Shown piece by piece: positions 25,293 through 35,116 of a DNA stretch of 64,000 bases (position 1 is its first letter; each line of letters begins with the position of its first letter). Location of the stretch: NCBI GenBank assembly GCA_014843695.1, contig CM026398.1, positions 11,665,584 through 11,729,583 of the forward strand, in the 5' to 3' direction. Under the pieces are notes generated by a model. That model did not search any database. It had not been told where the DNA came from and saw nothing but the letters and a program-made list of their open reading frames with translations. The DNA is from Archivesica marissinica (Eukaryota > Mollusca > Bivalvia > Venerida > Vesicomyidae). The position numbers and the translations under genes were made by a program.

Positions 25293-25764
25293 GATCCATA
25301 CCTTCCAAGCACTTAAGGATTTTCATTAAACTTGTATCAAATTCCAGTTACTGTTTATTGCATGCATGTTTTTTTAAGATTTTTCTACGCAAATTACTAA
25401 TAAATCACAAATTTCGATCACTTTGAGTAATTCTGTCCTGTAACGGTCCTGTTGGTTTAAACATATTTATTTATTCATAATCTACAGTACATATCTATTG
25501 TATACAAAATGAGGATGAATTTAATCGAAAGCTTAAAGCTTATTGAGATTATCTCCATCATCAGTCCTGTTGACTGAGCCAGCATGACACAGCACCATGC
25601 ACTTGCTCATCGGAGAAGTCAATGAACATGATTATCTTTGCTGACCGTCTCACCTTCGCTTTTGTTGGTGTCGGTGACCATGGAATCTACCAGATGCTTG
25701 AATCGTGTCTCGACATCATACACTGAATAACGTGCAAAACTTTGAATTGTTTGGATGGTCGTCG
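25293..25764. other. unique intron, no gene seen
   Basis: The segment 25560-25730 is less AT-rich and on the minus strand reads a short open stretch (around KAKVRRSAKIIMFIDF), but without start, splice or family evidence. It could be a decayed transposon or pseudogene fragment. Confidence 0.4.
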
Positions 25765-26008
25765 TTAACCCTTTCAACACCACAGACCTCTAAATTGGCT
25801 TACAAAAAAGTGTAGATCCAGATGAGCCGGCTCGTGACGAGCCGTCTCATCAGGATCTGCACTTTTTTCAAGTAATATAACTATTTTTAGAAACAAAATT
25901 ACCCATTTTGATAAATGAACTGATCCAAATGTAATTTTGTTATTAATTTATTGGTCTAAAAATATCATGGACCAGTCCATGTCAGTTACTTGGTGTTGAA
26001 TGGGTTAA
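25765..26008 (+). mobile_element. TTAA-flanked palindromic MITE, copy 2
   Basis: A 236-bp element (25769-26004) with the same ends as copy 1 (CCCTTTCAACACC / GGTGTTGAATGGG), TTAA on each side, and the same central GAGCCGGCTCGTGACGAGCC palindrome. Same orientation as copy 1. It ends 39 bp before DOCK exon 5. Confidence 0.9.
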
Positions 26009-26047
26009 GCACGCTTGGACTGTATTGTATTGTATGCTATTTTGCAG

Positions 26048-26146
26048 AACTGTATATCTTACGGCTGTGGAGAAGCGGGGAGGTCCGAGTATTACACTTC
26101 TGTATACTACCATAGCAACAAACCAGAGTGGAACGAAACTATACGG
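26048..26146 (+). CDS. DOCK: DOCK exon 5 of window (DHR-1, central strands)
   Basis: The acceptor is ctattttgcag and the donor gtattt, the weakest donor of the set. The 33 codons read NCISYGCGEAGRSEYYTSVY then YHSNKPEWNETIR. They align with the DOCK3 'DCISLGSGEPNRSSYHSFVLYHSNSPRWGEIIK' region residue for residue in length. It contains the surface-loop GEAGRSEY and the conserved tryptophan of the PxW motif. It is phase 0 on both sides. A TTAA-flanked MITE ends 39 bp before it, and a 34-bp repeat array starts about 120 bp after it. Confidence 0.96.
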
Positions 26147-26267
26147 GTATTTGCTCAAACTTTAAGAGATCTTTGAGCCTGATGGCTGCTACAGTTCTCT
26201 GCCATCAGCATTGCTTTTTATTTCATTGAAGTATTTTGGCAAGTTGTTGTATCCCTTGAACCACTCA

Positions 26268-26925
26268 AAGCTTTACACATACCTCTCAATGCATCAAACT
26301 GAAACTTTACACATACCACTCAATGTATGACAATGAAACTTTACACATACCACTCAATGTATCACAATGAAACTTTACACATACCACTCAATGTATCACA
26401 ATGAAACTTTACACATACCACTCAATGTATCACAATGAAACTTTACACATACCACTCAATGTATCACACTGAAACTTTACACATACCACTCAATGTATGA
26501 CAATGAAACTTTACACATACCACTCAATGTATGACAATGAAACTTTACACATACCACTCAATGTATGACAATGAAACTTTACACATACCACTCAATGTAT
26601 GACAATGAAACTTTACACATACCACTCAATGTATCACAATGAAACTTTACACATACCTCTCAATGTATGACTATGAAACTTTACACATACCACTCAATGT
26701 ATGACAATGAAACTTTACACATACCTCTCAATGTATGACTATGAAACTTTACACATACCACTCAATGTATGACAATGAAACTTTACACATACCACTCAAT
26801 GTATGACAATGAAACTTTACACATACCACTCAATGTATGACAATGAAACTTTACACATACCACTCAATGTATCACAATGAAACTTTACACATACCACTCA
26901 AATGCATCACAATGAAACATTAACT
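26268..26925. repeat. 34-bp minisatellite, 0.66 kb
   Basis: Unit: TGAAACTTTACACATACCAC then TCAATGTATGACAA; about 19 copies with GTATCACAA and CTCTCAATG variants. Confidence 0.96.
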
Positions 26926-27004
26926 GTAAGTATGGTGTGCAAGTTATTTGTTTATACTGTAGAATGACGCCCCTGTCCCTGTTATACATAGTAACGTTGT
27001 CAGA

Positions 27005-27334
27005 TTGGAGATCTCTGTACCTATAGATATATTGCCAGGATCTCAGATATGACATGGAATATTATGTATTTCAGATCTCTGTACCCATAGATATATTGCC
27101 AGGATCTCAGATATGACATGGAATATTATGTATTTCAGATCTCTGTACCCATAGATATATTGCCAGGATATCATATATGACACAGAATGTTATGTATTTC
27201 AGATCTCTGTCGCCATAGATATATTGTCAGGATATCATATATGACACAGAATGTTATGTATTTCAGATCTCTGCCGCTCGCCATAGATATATTGCCAGGA
27301 TATCAGATATGACACAGAATGTTATGTATTTCAG
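27005..27334 (+). repeat. ~64-bp repeat built from acceptor + 5' edge of DOCK exon 6
   Basis: Five tandem copies of GTATTTCAG plus ATCTCTGTACCCATAGATAT and following bases lie directly before the real exon; the first copy lacks the AG. Each pseudo-edge reads ISVPIDI then LPG, like the exon, but diverges after GGATCTCA and reaches an in-frame TGA. None has a donor. They are non-functional but splice-competent-looking acceptors. Confidence 0.93.
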
Positions 27335-27398
27335 ATCTCTGTACCCATCGATATATTCCCAGGATCTCATCTTTGTTTTGAGATTTTCCATTGCTCTG
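27335..27398 (+). CDS. DOCK: DOCK exon 6 of window (DHR-1, PID-x-GSHL strand)
   Basis: The acceptor is gtatttcag and the donor gtaagt. It reads ISVPIDIFPGSHLCFEIFHC then S, leaving 1 nt. This is the DOCK 'IPIDRFRGSHLRFEFRHCS' segment. Phase 0 in and phase 1 out fit both neighbours. Both ends are duplicated in the flanking intron: five decayed copies of the acceptor plus first ~40 nt lie upstream, and one copy of the last ~17 nt plus donor lies downstream. The copy at 27335 is the only one that keeps the GSHL coding and joins to a donor, so it is taken as the real exon. Confidence 0.93.
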
Positions 27399-27455
27399 GT
27401 AAGTAAACCAATTCTTAGATTTTCCATTGCTCTGGTAAGTAAACCAATTCTTAGA
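27381..27455 (+). repeat. 36-bp duplication of exon 6 3' edge + donor
   Basis: AGATTTTCCATTGCTCTG, then gtaagtaaaccaattctt, occurs twice in tandem (27381 and 27417), followed by a third partial copy (AGATTTTC). The first contains the true exon end at 27398; the second is a decoy donor at about 27435. Confidence 0.92.
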
Positions 27456-27613
27456 TTTTCACCTTCACAAAGTGTAGCTGCTGAAAAGAGGTCAAATTGA
27501 AAATTAGAGCTTGTACATCTGGTAGTTGGCTGCTTAACACAGATGACTGTTGACACTTGTTTGTTTGTAATGTTTACAAATCGGACCAATCAATATTAAT
27601 AAACACAACTGAA

Positions 27614-30133
27614 ACTGTCAGTCATTACATTCCCCTGTCAGTCATTACATTCCCCTGTCAGTCATTACATCTGCCTGTCAGTCATTACATCTGCCTGTCA
27701 GTCATTACATCCACCTGTCAGTCATTACATCTGACTGTCAGTCATTACATCCGCTTGTCAGTCATTACATCCGCCTGTCAGTCATTACATTCCCCTGTCA
27801 GTCATTACATCTGCATGTCAGTCATTGCATCTGCCTGTCAGTCATTATATTCCCCTGTCAGTCATTACATTCCCCTGTCAGTCATTACATCTGACTGTCA
27901 GTCATTACATCCGCTTGTCAGTCATTACATCCGCCTGTCAGTCATTACATTCCCCTGTCAGTCATTACATCTGCATGTCAGTCATTGCATCTGCCTGTCA
28001 GTCATTATATTCCCCTGTCAGTCATTACATTCCCCTGTCAGTCATTACATCTGACTGTCAGTCATTACATCCGCTTGTCAGTCATTACATCCGCCTGTCA
28101 GTCATTACATCTGACTATCAGTCATTACATTCCCCTGTCAGTCATTACATTCCCCTGTCAGTCATTACATCCGACTGTCAGTCATTACATCCGCCTGTCA
28201 GTCATTACATCTGACTATCAGTCATTACATTCCCCTGTCAGTCATTACATTCCCCTGTCAGTCATTACATCCGACTGTCAGTCATTACATCCGCCTGTCA
28301 ATCATTACATCTGACTGTCAGTCATTACATTCCCCTGTCAGTCATTACATCTGACTGTCAGTCATTACATCCACCTGTCAGTCATTACATCTGACTGTCA
28401 GTCATTACATTCCCCTGTCAGTCATTACATCCGACTGTCAGTCATTACATCCGCCTGTCAGTCATTACATTCCCCTGTCAGTCATTACATCTGCCTGTAA
28501 GTCATTACATCTGCCTGTCAGTCAGTACATCCACCTGTCAGTCATTACATTCCCCTGTCAGTCATTACATCTGCCTGTCAGTCATTACATTCACCTGTCA
28601 GTCATTACATCCACCTGTCAGTCATTACATCCGCCTGTCAGTCATTACATTCCCCTGTCAGTCATTACATCTGCCTGTCAGTCATTACATTCCCCTGTCA
28701 GTCATTACATCCGCCTGTCAGTCATTACATCCACCTGTCAGTCATTACATTCCCCTGTCAGTCATTACATCTGCCTGTCAGTCATTACATTACCCTGTCA
28801 GTCATTACATCTGACTGTCAGTCATTACATTCCCCTGTCAGTCATTACATCTGCCTGTCAGTCATTGCATCCGCCTGTCAGTCATTACATCTGCCTGTCA
28901 GTCATTACATTCCCTGTCAGTCATTACATCTGCCTGTCAGTCATTACATTCCCCTGTCAGTCATTACATCTGCCTGTCAGTCATTACATTCCCCTGTCAG
29001 TCATTACATCCACCTGTCGGTCATTACATCTGACTGTCAGTCATTACATTCCCCTGTCAGTCATTACATCCGACTGTCAGTCATTACATCCGCCTGTCAG
29101 TCATTACATTCCCCTGTCAGTCATTACATCTGCCTGTAAGTCATTACATCTGCCTGTCAGTCAGTACATCCACCTGTCAGTCATTACATTCCCCTGTCAG
29201 TCATTACATCTGCCTGTCAGTCATTACATTCCCCTGTCAGTCATTACATCCACCTGTCAGTCATTACATCCGCCTGTCAGTCATTACATTCCCCTGTCAG
29301 TCATTACATCTGCCTGTCAGTCATTACATTCCCCTGTCAGTCATTACATCTGCCTGTCAGTCATTACATTCCCCTGTCAGTCATTACATCTGCCTGTCAG
29401 TCATTACATTCCCCTGTCAGTCATTACATCTGACTCAGTCATTACATTCCCCTGTCAGTCATTACATCTGCCTGTCAGTCATTACATCCGCCTGTCAGTC
29501 ATTACATACACCTGTCAGTCATTACATCTGCATGTCAATCATTACATCCACATGTCAGTCATTACATCTGCCTGTCAGTCATTACACCCGCCTGTCAGTC
29601 ATTACATCCGCCTGTCAATCATTACATCCACATGTCAGTCATTACATCTGCCTGTCAGTCATTACATCCGCTTGTCAGTCATTACATCTGCCTGTCAGTC
29701 ATTACATCTGCTTGTCAGTCATTACATCTGCCTGTCAGTCATTATATCTGCCTGTCAGTCATTACACCCGCCTGTCAGTCATTACATCTGCCTGTCAATC
29801 ATTACATCCGCCTGTCAGTCATTACATCCGTCTGTCAGTCATTACATCCGCCTGTCAGTCATTACATCTGCCTGTCAATCATTACATCCACATGTCAGTC
29901 ATTACATCTGCCTGTCAGTCATTAGATCTGCCTGTCAGTCATTACATCCACCTGTCAATCATTACATCCGCCTGTCAGTCATTACATCCGCCTGTCAGTC
30001 ATTACATCTGCCTGTCAATCATTACATCCACATGTCAGTCATTACATCTGCCTGTCAGTCATTACATCTGCCTGTCAGTCATTACATCCGCCTGTCAGTC
30101 ATTACATTCCCATGTCAGTCATTACATCCGCTA
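27614..30133. repeat. 20-bp minisatellite, 2.5 kb
   Basis: Unit: CTGTCAGTCATTACATCYGC; about 126 copies with variant tails (TTCCC, CTGAC, CCACC, CTGCA). An 8-unit, 160-bp higher-order repeat is visible (27741-27900 equals 27901-28060 unit by unit). The 437-residue frame is an artefact: 20-bp periodicity without stops. Confidence 0.98.
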
Positions 30134-30251
30134 AGATGCTTACGTTTGTGTCTCGGTGTTCACCAGAATTACGTATAAAATTATGGACGGATTTTGGTGG
30201 ATGGGTGGGCTTTGTGTCAAAGACTAATCAATTAGATATTGGAGTGTGTGT

Positions 30252-30433
30252 TTTACATTTATTTATCGTCGCTACCGGTTACCTATATAAGCGACGCCTC
30301 TTGAAGAGATTAATCATTTTAGATTTTTGGAGGATAGTGCAATGATACAGACACCATTCCAGAGTCTCCTCTGGTTCTTTTATGTACACAGTGTAAAGCA
30401 CCGACACGAGACCTCAGTTTAAAGTCCCATCTC
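30252..30433 (-). mobile_element. 5'-truncated SINE, reverse copy of the 6288 family
   Basis: Reverse complement of the body and tail of the SINE at 6288-6568 (shared blocks TTTATTTATCGTCGCTACCG, GGTTCTTTTATGTACA, GTGTAAAGCACCGACACGAG). The tRNA-like head is missing and is replaced by the CCCCTCAGCTGCTGC repeat. A 77-residue open frame over it is not a gene. Confidence 0.85.
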
Positions 30434-30439
30434 CCACTC

Positions 30440-30535
30440 CAGCCCCTCAGCTGCTGCTATTTGAGCCCCCCCGCCCCTCAGCTGCTGCTATTTGAGATCC
30501 CCCGCCCCTCAGCTGCTGCTATTTGAGTCTGCCCC
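30440..30535. repeat. ~30-bp repeat, 3 copies, C-rich
   Basis: CCCCTCAGCTGCTGCTATTT then GAG occurs three times with CCC-rich spacers. It sits where the truncated SINE lost its head. Confidence 0.9.
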
Positions 30536-30645
30536 TCCCCTGGGTAACCTAGAGTAGCTGATGAAATCAAAGTTAGTCTGTCGTTACCCATATATCTCGT
30601 ATTTCATTTAAATTGTTCACTAATGCAGGCCATGCTTACTTTCAG

Positions 30646-30758
30646 TATCAAACTTGAACAAGGAAGTGAGATGTCCATACGGATTTGCGTTTGTACGAGT
30701 AACCAACGAGGCACAGATTGTAATCAATGATAATGTGCACAAGCTCTGTGTTTATAAG
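30646..30758 (+). CDS. DOCK: DOCK exon 7 of window (DHR-1, FAF strand)
   Basis: The acceptor is ctttcag and the donor gtaagt. G from exon 6 plus TA gives Val. It then reads SNLNKEVRCPYGFAFVRVTN and EAQIVINDNVHKLCVYK. This matches the DOCK 'STKDKGEKKLFGFAF--LM--DG-TL-D--HEL-VYK' region, although the lysine-rich loop is shorter in basic residues here. It ends in phase 0 after VYK. The 3' edge (last ~13 nt) with its donor is repeated twice more immediately downstream. Confidence 0.93.
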
Positions 30759-31445
30759 GTAAGTATTACAATATAGTGTATAGGTTGATATAACTGTGTT
30801 TATAAGGTAAGTATTACAATATAGTGTATCAGGTTGATATAACTGTGTTTATAAGGTAAGTATTACAATATAGTGTATCAGGTTGATATAACTGTAGGTA
30901 TTTCAGAGTAGAGACAATGTAATGTATCAGGTTGATATAACTGTAGGTATTTCAGAGTAGAGACAATGTAATGTATCAGGTTGATATAGCTGTAGGTATT
31001 TCAGAGTAGAGACAATGTAGTGTATAGGTTGATAGAGCTGTAGGTATTTTAGGGTAGAGACAATATAGTGTATCAGGTTGATATAACTGTAGGTATTTTA
31101 GGGTAGAGACAATATAGTGTATAGGTTGATATAACTGTAGGTATTTTAGGGTAGAGACAATATAGTGTATAGGTTGATATAACTGTAGGTATTTCAGAGT
31201 AGAGACAATGTAATGTATCAGGTTGATATAACTGTAGGTATTTCAGAGTAGAGACAATGTAGTGTATAGGTTGATATAACTGTAGATATTTCAGAGTAGA
31301 GACAATGTAATGTAGCAGGTTGATATAACTGTAGATATTTCAGAGTAGAGACAATGTAATGTAGCAGGTTGATATAACATAAGATATTTCAGAGTATAGA
31401 CAATGTAATGTAGCAGGTTGATATAACTGTTGGTATTTCAGAGTA
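30746..31445 (+). repeat. ~48-bp array starting from exon 7 3' edge + donor
   Basis: The true exon end (TGTGTTTATAAG|gtaagt) and the next ~35 bp of intron recur at about 30787 and 30835, giving three donors in a row. Further copies (AGGTTGATATAACTGTAGGT, ATTTCAGAGTAGAGACAATG) have replaced the exon part by GTAGGTATTTCAGAGTAGAG; about 14 units in all. The later form carries an acceptor-like ATTTCAG. Confidence 0.9.
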
Positions 31446-31468
31446 ATGTATCGGTTGCATATGGAGTG

Positions 31469-31708
31469 TTAGGCCATAATAAAATAAATCCTAGATTTTC
31501 ATCCAAATTTTTCTGGGGGTGAAATTTTATTTTTTATTTGATATTTTCAGGATATCGATATTTATGCTGATAAAATGGTGTTTTGACAAGATTCAACTTG
31601 ACAAGATTTTTTTTTTTTTTCCAAATAGTAATAAAAAAAATCGGGGCGGGCCCTAAAAACGGGGGCGGGCGGGGATGAAAATCTAGGAAATATTTTATTA
31701 TGGCCTTA
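31469..31708. mobile_element. Harbinger-like MITE with long terminal inverted repeats
   Basis: 31472-31705 begins GGCCATAATAAAATAAATCC then TAGATTTTCATCC, and ends GGATGAAAATCTA then GGAAATATTTTATTATGGCC; about 33 bp of near-perfect inverted repeat. It is flanked by TTA on each side (3-bp duplication), which fits PIF/Harbinger. Non-coding; it carries T- and G/C-rich runs inside. Confidence 0.82.
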
Positions 31709-32302
31709 TGATTAAAAATAATATGAACTAGTCAATTGAAATCCAATCCCATGCTGCGTTATTAATTGTTTGCTATTATCGTTCACTGTATACAGTCAAA
31801 CCTGTGTTAAGCAGAGAGCCAAGGGAATCACAGAAACTGGCTGCTTAGCACATATTGTTTCTTAATAGAGCTCAATATATACCGTATATTCTCGGCCACA
31901 AGTCAACCTTTTTCTTGTCCAGAAATGCGATGAACGTTCAAGGTCGACTTATGCATAAGAAACAAGCAAACAAATAATTTTGAAAAAATAAGTTAAATTT
32001 TTTTTTATTTGTTGGAACTTTATTTATGTCTGTTTTATTAGATTTATAACAATTTGCTTAGACAAATATGTACATTATAAACCATAGAAAAGCTGATAAA
32101 CTCACTTCATATATCGTTGTTGTGCATCAGCATAATTTCTATGATTTGTAATGGAATAAAGTAAACCAGATATCTCAAATTGAGCTCAGTTTCATTCAAA
32201 AATGAGATACAAACAATTGTCGTAACGAATGTCATACTGGTAAGTTCACAAAGTATCCTCGACTTATAGAAGAATCCAGCTTAAAATTAGCATTTTCAAC
32301 CC

Positions 32303-32722
32303 TCGACTTGTGGCCGAGAACGACTTGTGGCCGAGAACGACTTGTGGCCGAGAACGACTTATGGCCGAGAACGACTTGTGGCCGAGAACGACTTATGGCC
32401 GAGAACGACTTGTGGCCGAGAACGACTTATGGCCGAGAACGACTTGTGGCCGAGAACGACTTGTGGCCGAGAACGACTTATGGCCGAGAACAACTTATGG
32501 CCGAGAACGACTTGTGGCCGAGAACGACTTATGGCCGAGAACGACTTGTGGCCGAGAACGACTTATGGCCGAGAACGACTTGTGGCCGAGAACGACTTGT
32601 GGCCGAGAACGACTTATGGCCGAGAACGACTTGTGGCCGAGAACGACTTGTGGCCGAGAACGACTTGTGGCCGAGAACGACTTATGGCCGAGAACGACTT
32701 ATGGCCGAGAACGACTTGTGGC
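32303..32722. repeat. 17-bp minisatellite grown from a nested MITE terminus
   Basis: Unit CGACTTGTGGCCGAGAA, about 25 copies (TTATGG variant). It is the inverted complement of the TTCTCGGCCACAAGTC that opens the nested element at 31888, so the array is an amplified terminal repeat. Frames of 142-245 residues here are artefacts. Confidence 0.95.
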
Positions 32723-32763
32723 CAGGAATATATGGTAATAAAACAACATATATGGAATCTGGA

Positions 32764-32960
32764 AACTGGCTGCTTCAATACAGGTTGGCTGCTTCAAGGT
32801 TGGCTGCTTCAATACAGGTTGGCTGCTTCAATACAGGTTGGCTGCTTCAATACAGGTTGGCTGCTTCAATACAGGTTGGCTGCTTCAATACAGGTTGGCT
32901 GCTTCAATACAGGTTGGCTGCTTCAATACAGGTTGGCTGCTTCAATACAGGTTGGCTGCT
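32764..32960. repeat. 20-bp minisatellite in the same MITE
   Basis: Unit GGTTGGCTGCTTCAATACAG, about 10 copies, nearly identical. It matches the subterminal GGTTGGCTGCTTAATACAG motif found only about twice in the compact copy at 21448. Confidence 0.95.
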
Positions 32961-33101
32961 TAATAGAGGTTTGACTGTATTTGTTGTATTGGTGCTTGTA
33001 AATGAACCATTTGTGGGTTTATATGCAAATAAAACTTCTTCATAATCAGTAAATTACCGTAATTGTTCTCCAAAATGTTTTGTCTTATCATGTTTCTACA
33101 G

Positions 33102-33315
33102 ATGGATGAGAAGCATCGAGTGGATAAGCAACGATTTTTCAAGCTTCCGTTCTTACTGGATGATCACAATGACCCTCGACAAACACCACACATTCCAAGC
33201 AAACCACACATTCCAAGCAAACCAAACGTTCCAAGCAAACCTCTGTTGAAGCCCAATGAGCGCGACTCTCTCACCATCACTACACTGCTGTGTTCAGGAA
33301 AGTTTACACAGACTG
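33102..33315 (+). CDS. DOCK: DOCK exon 8 of window (end of DHR-1; in-frame 18-bp repeat)
   Basis: The acceptor is gtttctacag and the donor gtaagt. It starts MDEKHRVDKQRFFKLPF, matching the DOCK segment that ends in 'YL-LP', and finishes DSLTITTLLCSGKFTQTG, matching 'ESFFISTQLSSTKLTQN'. Between them is an unusual linker with three in-frame 6-residue repeats (HIPSKP, HIPSKP, NVPSKP; 18-bp DNA unit, about 33191-33242). The opening ATG is internal, not a start codon: phase 0 joins it to exon 7. It ends with 1 nt over. Its last ~48 nt plus donor are repeated 6-7 more times in the intron. Confidence 0.94.
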
Positions 33316-33785
33316 GTAAGTTTCACCTCTCACCATCACTACACTGCTGTGTTCAGGAAAGTTTACACAGACTGGTAAGTTTCACCTCTCACCATCACTA
33401 CACTGCTGTGTTCAGGAAAGTTTACACAGACTGGTAAGTTTCACCTCTCACCATCACTACACTGCTGTGTTCAGGAAAGTTTACACAGACTGGTAAGTTT
33501 CACCTCTCACCATCACTACACTGCTGTGTTCAGGAAAGTTTACACAGACTGGTAAGTTTCACCTCTTACCATCACTACACTGCTGTGTTCAGGAAAGTTT
33601 ACACAGACTGGTAAGTTTCACCTCTTACCATCACTACACTGCTGTGTTCAGGAAAGTTTACATAGACTGGTAAGTTTCACCTCTCTCACCATCACTACAG
33701 TGCTATGTTCAGGTAAGTTTACACAGGCTGGTACGTTTCACCTCTTACCATCACTACACTGCTGTGTTCAGGAAAGTTTCTACAG
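33268..33785 (+). repeat. 59-bp array of exon 8 3' edge + donor
   Basis: Unit: CTCTCACCATCACTACACTG, CTGTGTTCAGGAAAGTTTAC, ACAGACTG, then gtaagtttcac; about 8 copies plus a partial. The first contains the true exon end (33315). Six more keep ACTGgtaagt exactly, one is GCTGgtacgt, and the last is broken. Downstream copies are nearly identical to the exon, so the expansion is young or being homogenised. Confidence 0.96.
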
Positions 33786-33794
33786 TCTGTTATT

Positions 33795-34085
33795 TTCTAT
33801 TATATGGTTTAATATTTTTCCAACTATTTGCCACAGAATCTGAGTATTTCAACTAATAAAACAAGTGTCGTATACGACATTTATTGACATAGCAATAATA
33901 CTGTAATCGGAGCCAACATCCATGCATGAAACAATGCGTGTATCCTGAACAATATTTATGGTACACATTTACCGTTATATCTCACAATCTAATTTGATTT
34001 ATATTAGTTATGGACGACAGTATCACAAGTTTAGTATAGATTTTAATAATAAACAAACGTCAATTCATGAGTGAGGCTGACAGGG
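33795..34085 (-). mobile_element. interspersed repeat B (inverted partner of 20665-20975)
   Basis: Reverse-orientation copy of repeat A with blocks GCCAACATCCATGCATG, TACCGTTATATCTC and AGTATAGATTTTAATAATAAA. It starts directly after the exon 8-derived array and ends at the MITE-like element at 34086. Confidence 0.72.
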
Positions 34086-34916
34086 GATAGCTGTGTATAG
34101 TGCGCACATTCCTTACTGAAATCCTCATCCAATTTATCTACTGCGCATTATACACCAGTACAGACATCAGGACATTTTTTTCCGGACCAAAATTGACCAA
34201 TATTTCATGAAATTCGACCCAAACGGCCCCACAGTCATTCTATAATTTGTTACATTCGACAGACGTTATAAACTAGCTATTAAAACCAGTTGCCGATAGT
34301 CTATATAAATAAATGAAATGAATAAGACCACAACATTAGCATATATTGCGTTTATTTTGGCAAACTTTGAAGACTTTAATTGAAATTACTAAATGCATAA
34401 AAAATGGCGATTTGATAACATCACGTGGTTTTATCGTATGTAATATTTCCCGTACTTTTCGCGTACTTCGCCGCATAAAGCGACACAGTATTTCAATTGT
34501 TTGTAGCGATAATTAATTTCGACAAACCTTTCACAATGGGTCCCAGTTAATTAGGTAGGCTACACGTGTTGAGAAGTTTGAGCATCTGCTGACATGTTTG
34601 AGAACGTGTTGAGATGTTTGAGCAGGTGTTAAGTTTGAGAAATTAATTATCACTCAACTTGTCAATTAAATGCATGTAATTTTCATGAAATTATGGGTGC
34701 GTTACCATTCCTCGATGAGGTATCTCGAGTGATTAATATAAGTTGTAAAAATCACGGAGCACAATATTTAGCGATTCTTGATAAATGTTAAATTTTGACT
34801 TGGAAAATTGCGTTTTTCACGTGCGCAGTATACATCGGAACTCAGTTTTTCCGCCGATTTTCGTGCCAGATCGTGGGTGCGCACTATACACGGTAGCGCA
34901 CTATACATAGCTAAAT
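34086..34916. mobile_element. candidate MITE with TAGCTGTGTATAGTGCGC ends
   Basis: Left end at 34088: TAGCTGTGTATAGTGCGCAC. Right end, inverted: GTAGCGCACTATACATAGCTA (imperfect). An extra copy of the terminus (GTGCGCACTATACACGG) sits just inside the right end. Target duplication was not identified. A 63-residue frame inside has no recognised domain. Confidence 0.55.
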
Positions 34917-34971
34917 ACGGTACACCTTTGGTAACAAGAATTTTTGATAATTGTTACTATGAGATTTGGAA

Positions 34972-35001
34972 ATGCAGGGAGACAAGGTTGTCAAGGTAGC
35001 C
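34972..35001 (+). pseudogene. displaced copy of the exon 9 end + donor
   Basis: ATGCAGGGAGACAAGGTTGT then CAAGgtagcc matches the last 21 nt of DOCK exon 9 and its donor (one A/G change) but lies 145 bp upstream of the exon with no acceptor of its own. It looks like the remnant of a duplication that spanned exon 9, or a seed of the kind that expanded at other exons. Confidence 0.88.
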
Positions 35002-35116
35002 CGTGTTATGTATTTTATATTTGAAAGGAAAATTAATCAAAATTTGATATACGATTAAATGTTTTGTTTTTTAAAATGTACACTTCATTAGAATTTGATT
35101 TCATGTTTGTATTCAG

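Larger units (their letters stand above)
31791..32979. mobile_element. CAGTCAAACC-type MITE, expanded copy with nested element
   Basis: Starts CAGTCAAACCTGTGTTAAGC (31793) and ends GAGGTTTGACTG (32977), TA on both sides; the same family as the 178-bp copy at 21448. It has grown to about 1.2 kb by gaining a second element (from TACCGTATATTCTCGGCCAC at about 31879 to ATATATGGTA near 32733) and two internal minisatellites. Confidence 0.8.

Noticed and set aside
24468..25329. Three overlapping 238-282 residue frames
   Set aside because: 31-bp array without stops; the three frames encode the same motif in register shift, a sign of non-coding repeat.
27614..30133. CRISPR-like array (short regular repeats)
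   Set aside because: No spacers: units are contiguous 20-mers with point variants, in an animal intron, with no cas genes. The same holds for all other arrays.
28865..30178. 437-residue frame of SHYICLSVIT repeats
   Set aside because: Product of a stop-free 20-bp minisatellite; other frames are open too, and there is no unique sequence, domain or splice evidence.
33063..33437. 124-residue frame with ATG near 33075 as a gene start
   Set aside because: It reads intron, then exon 8, then through the gtaagt donor into decoy repeats. Only 33102-33315 is coding.
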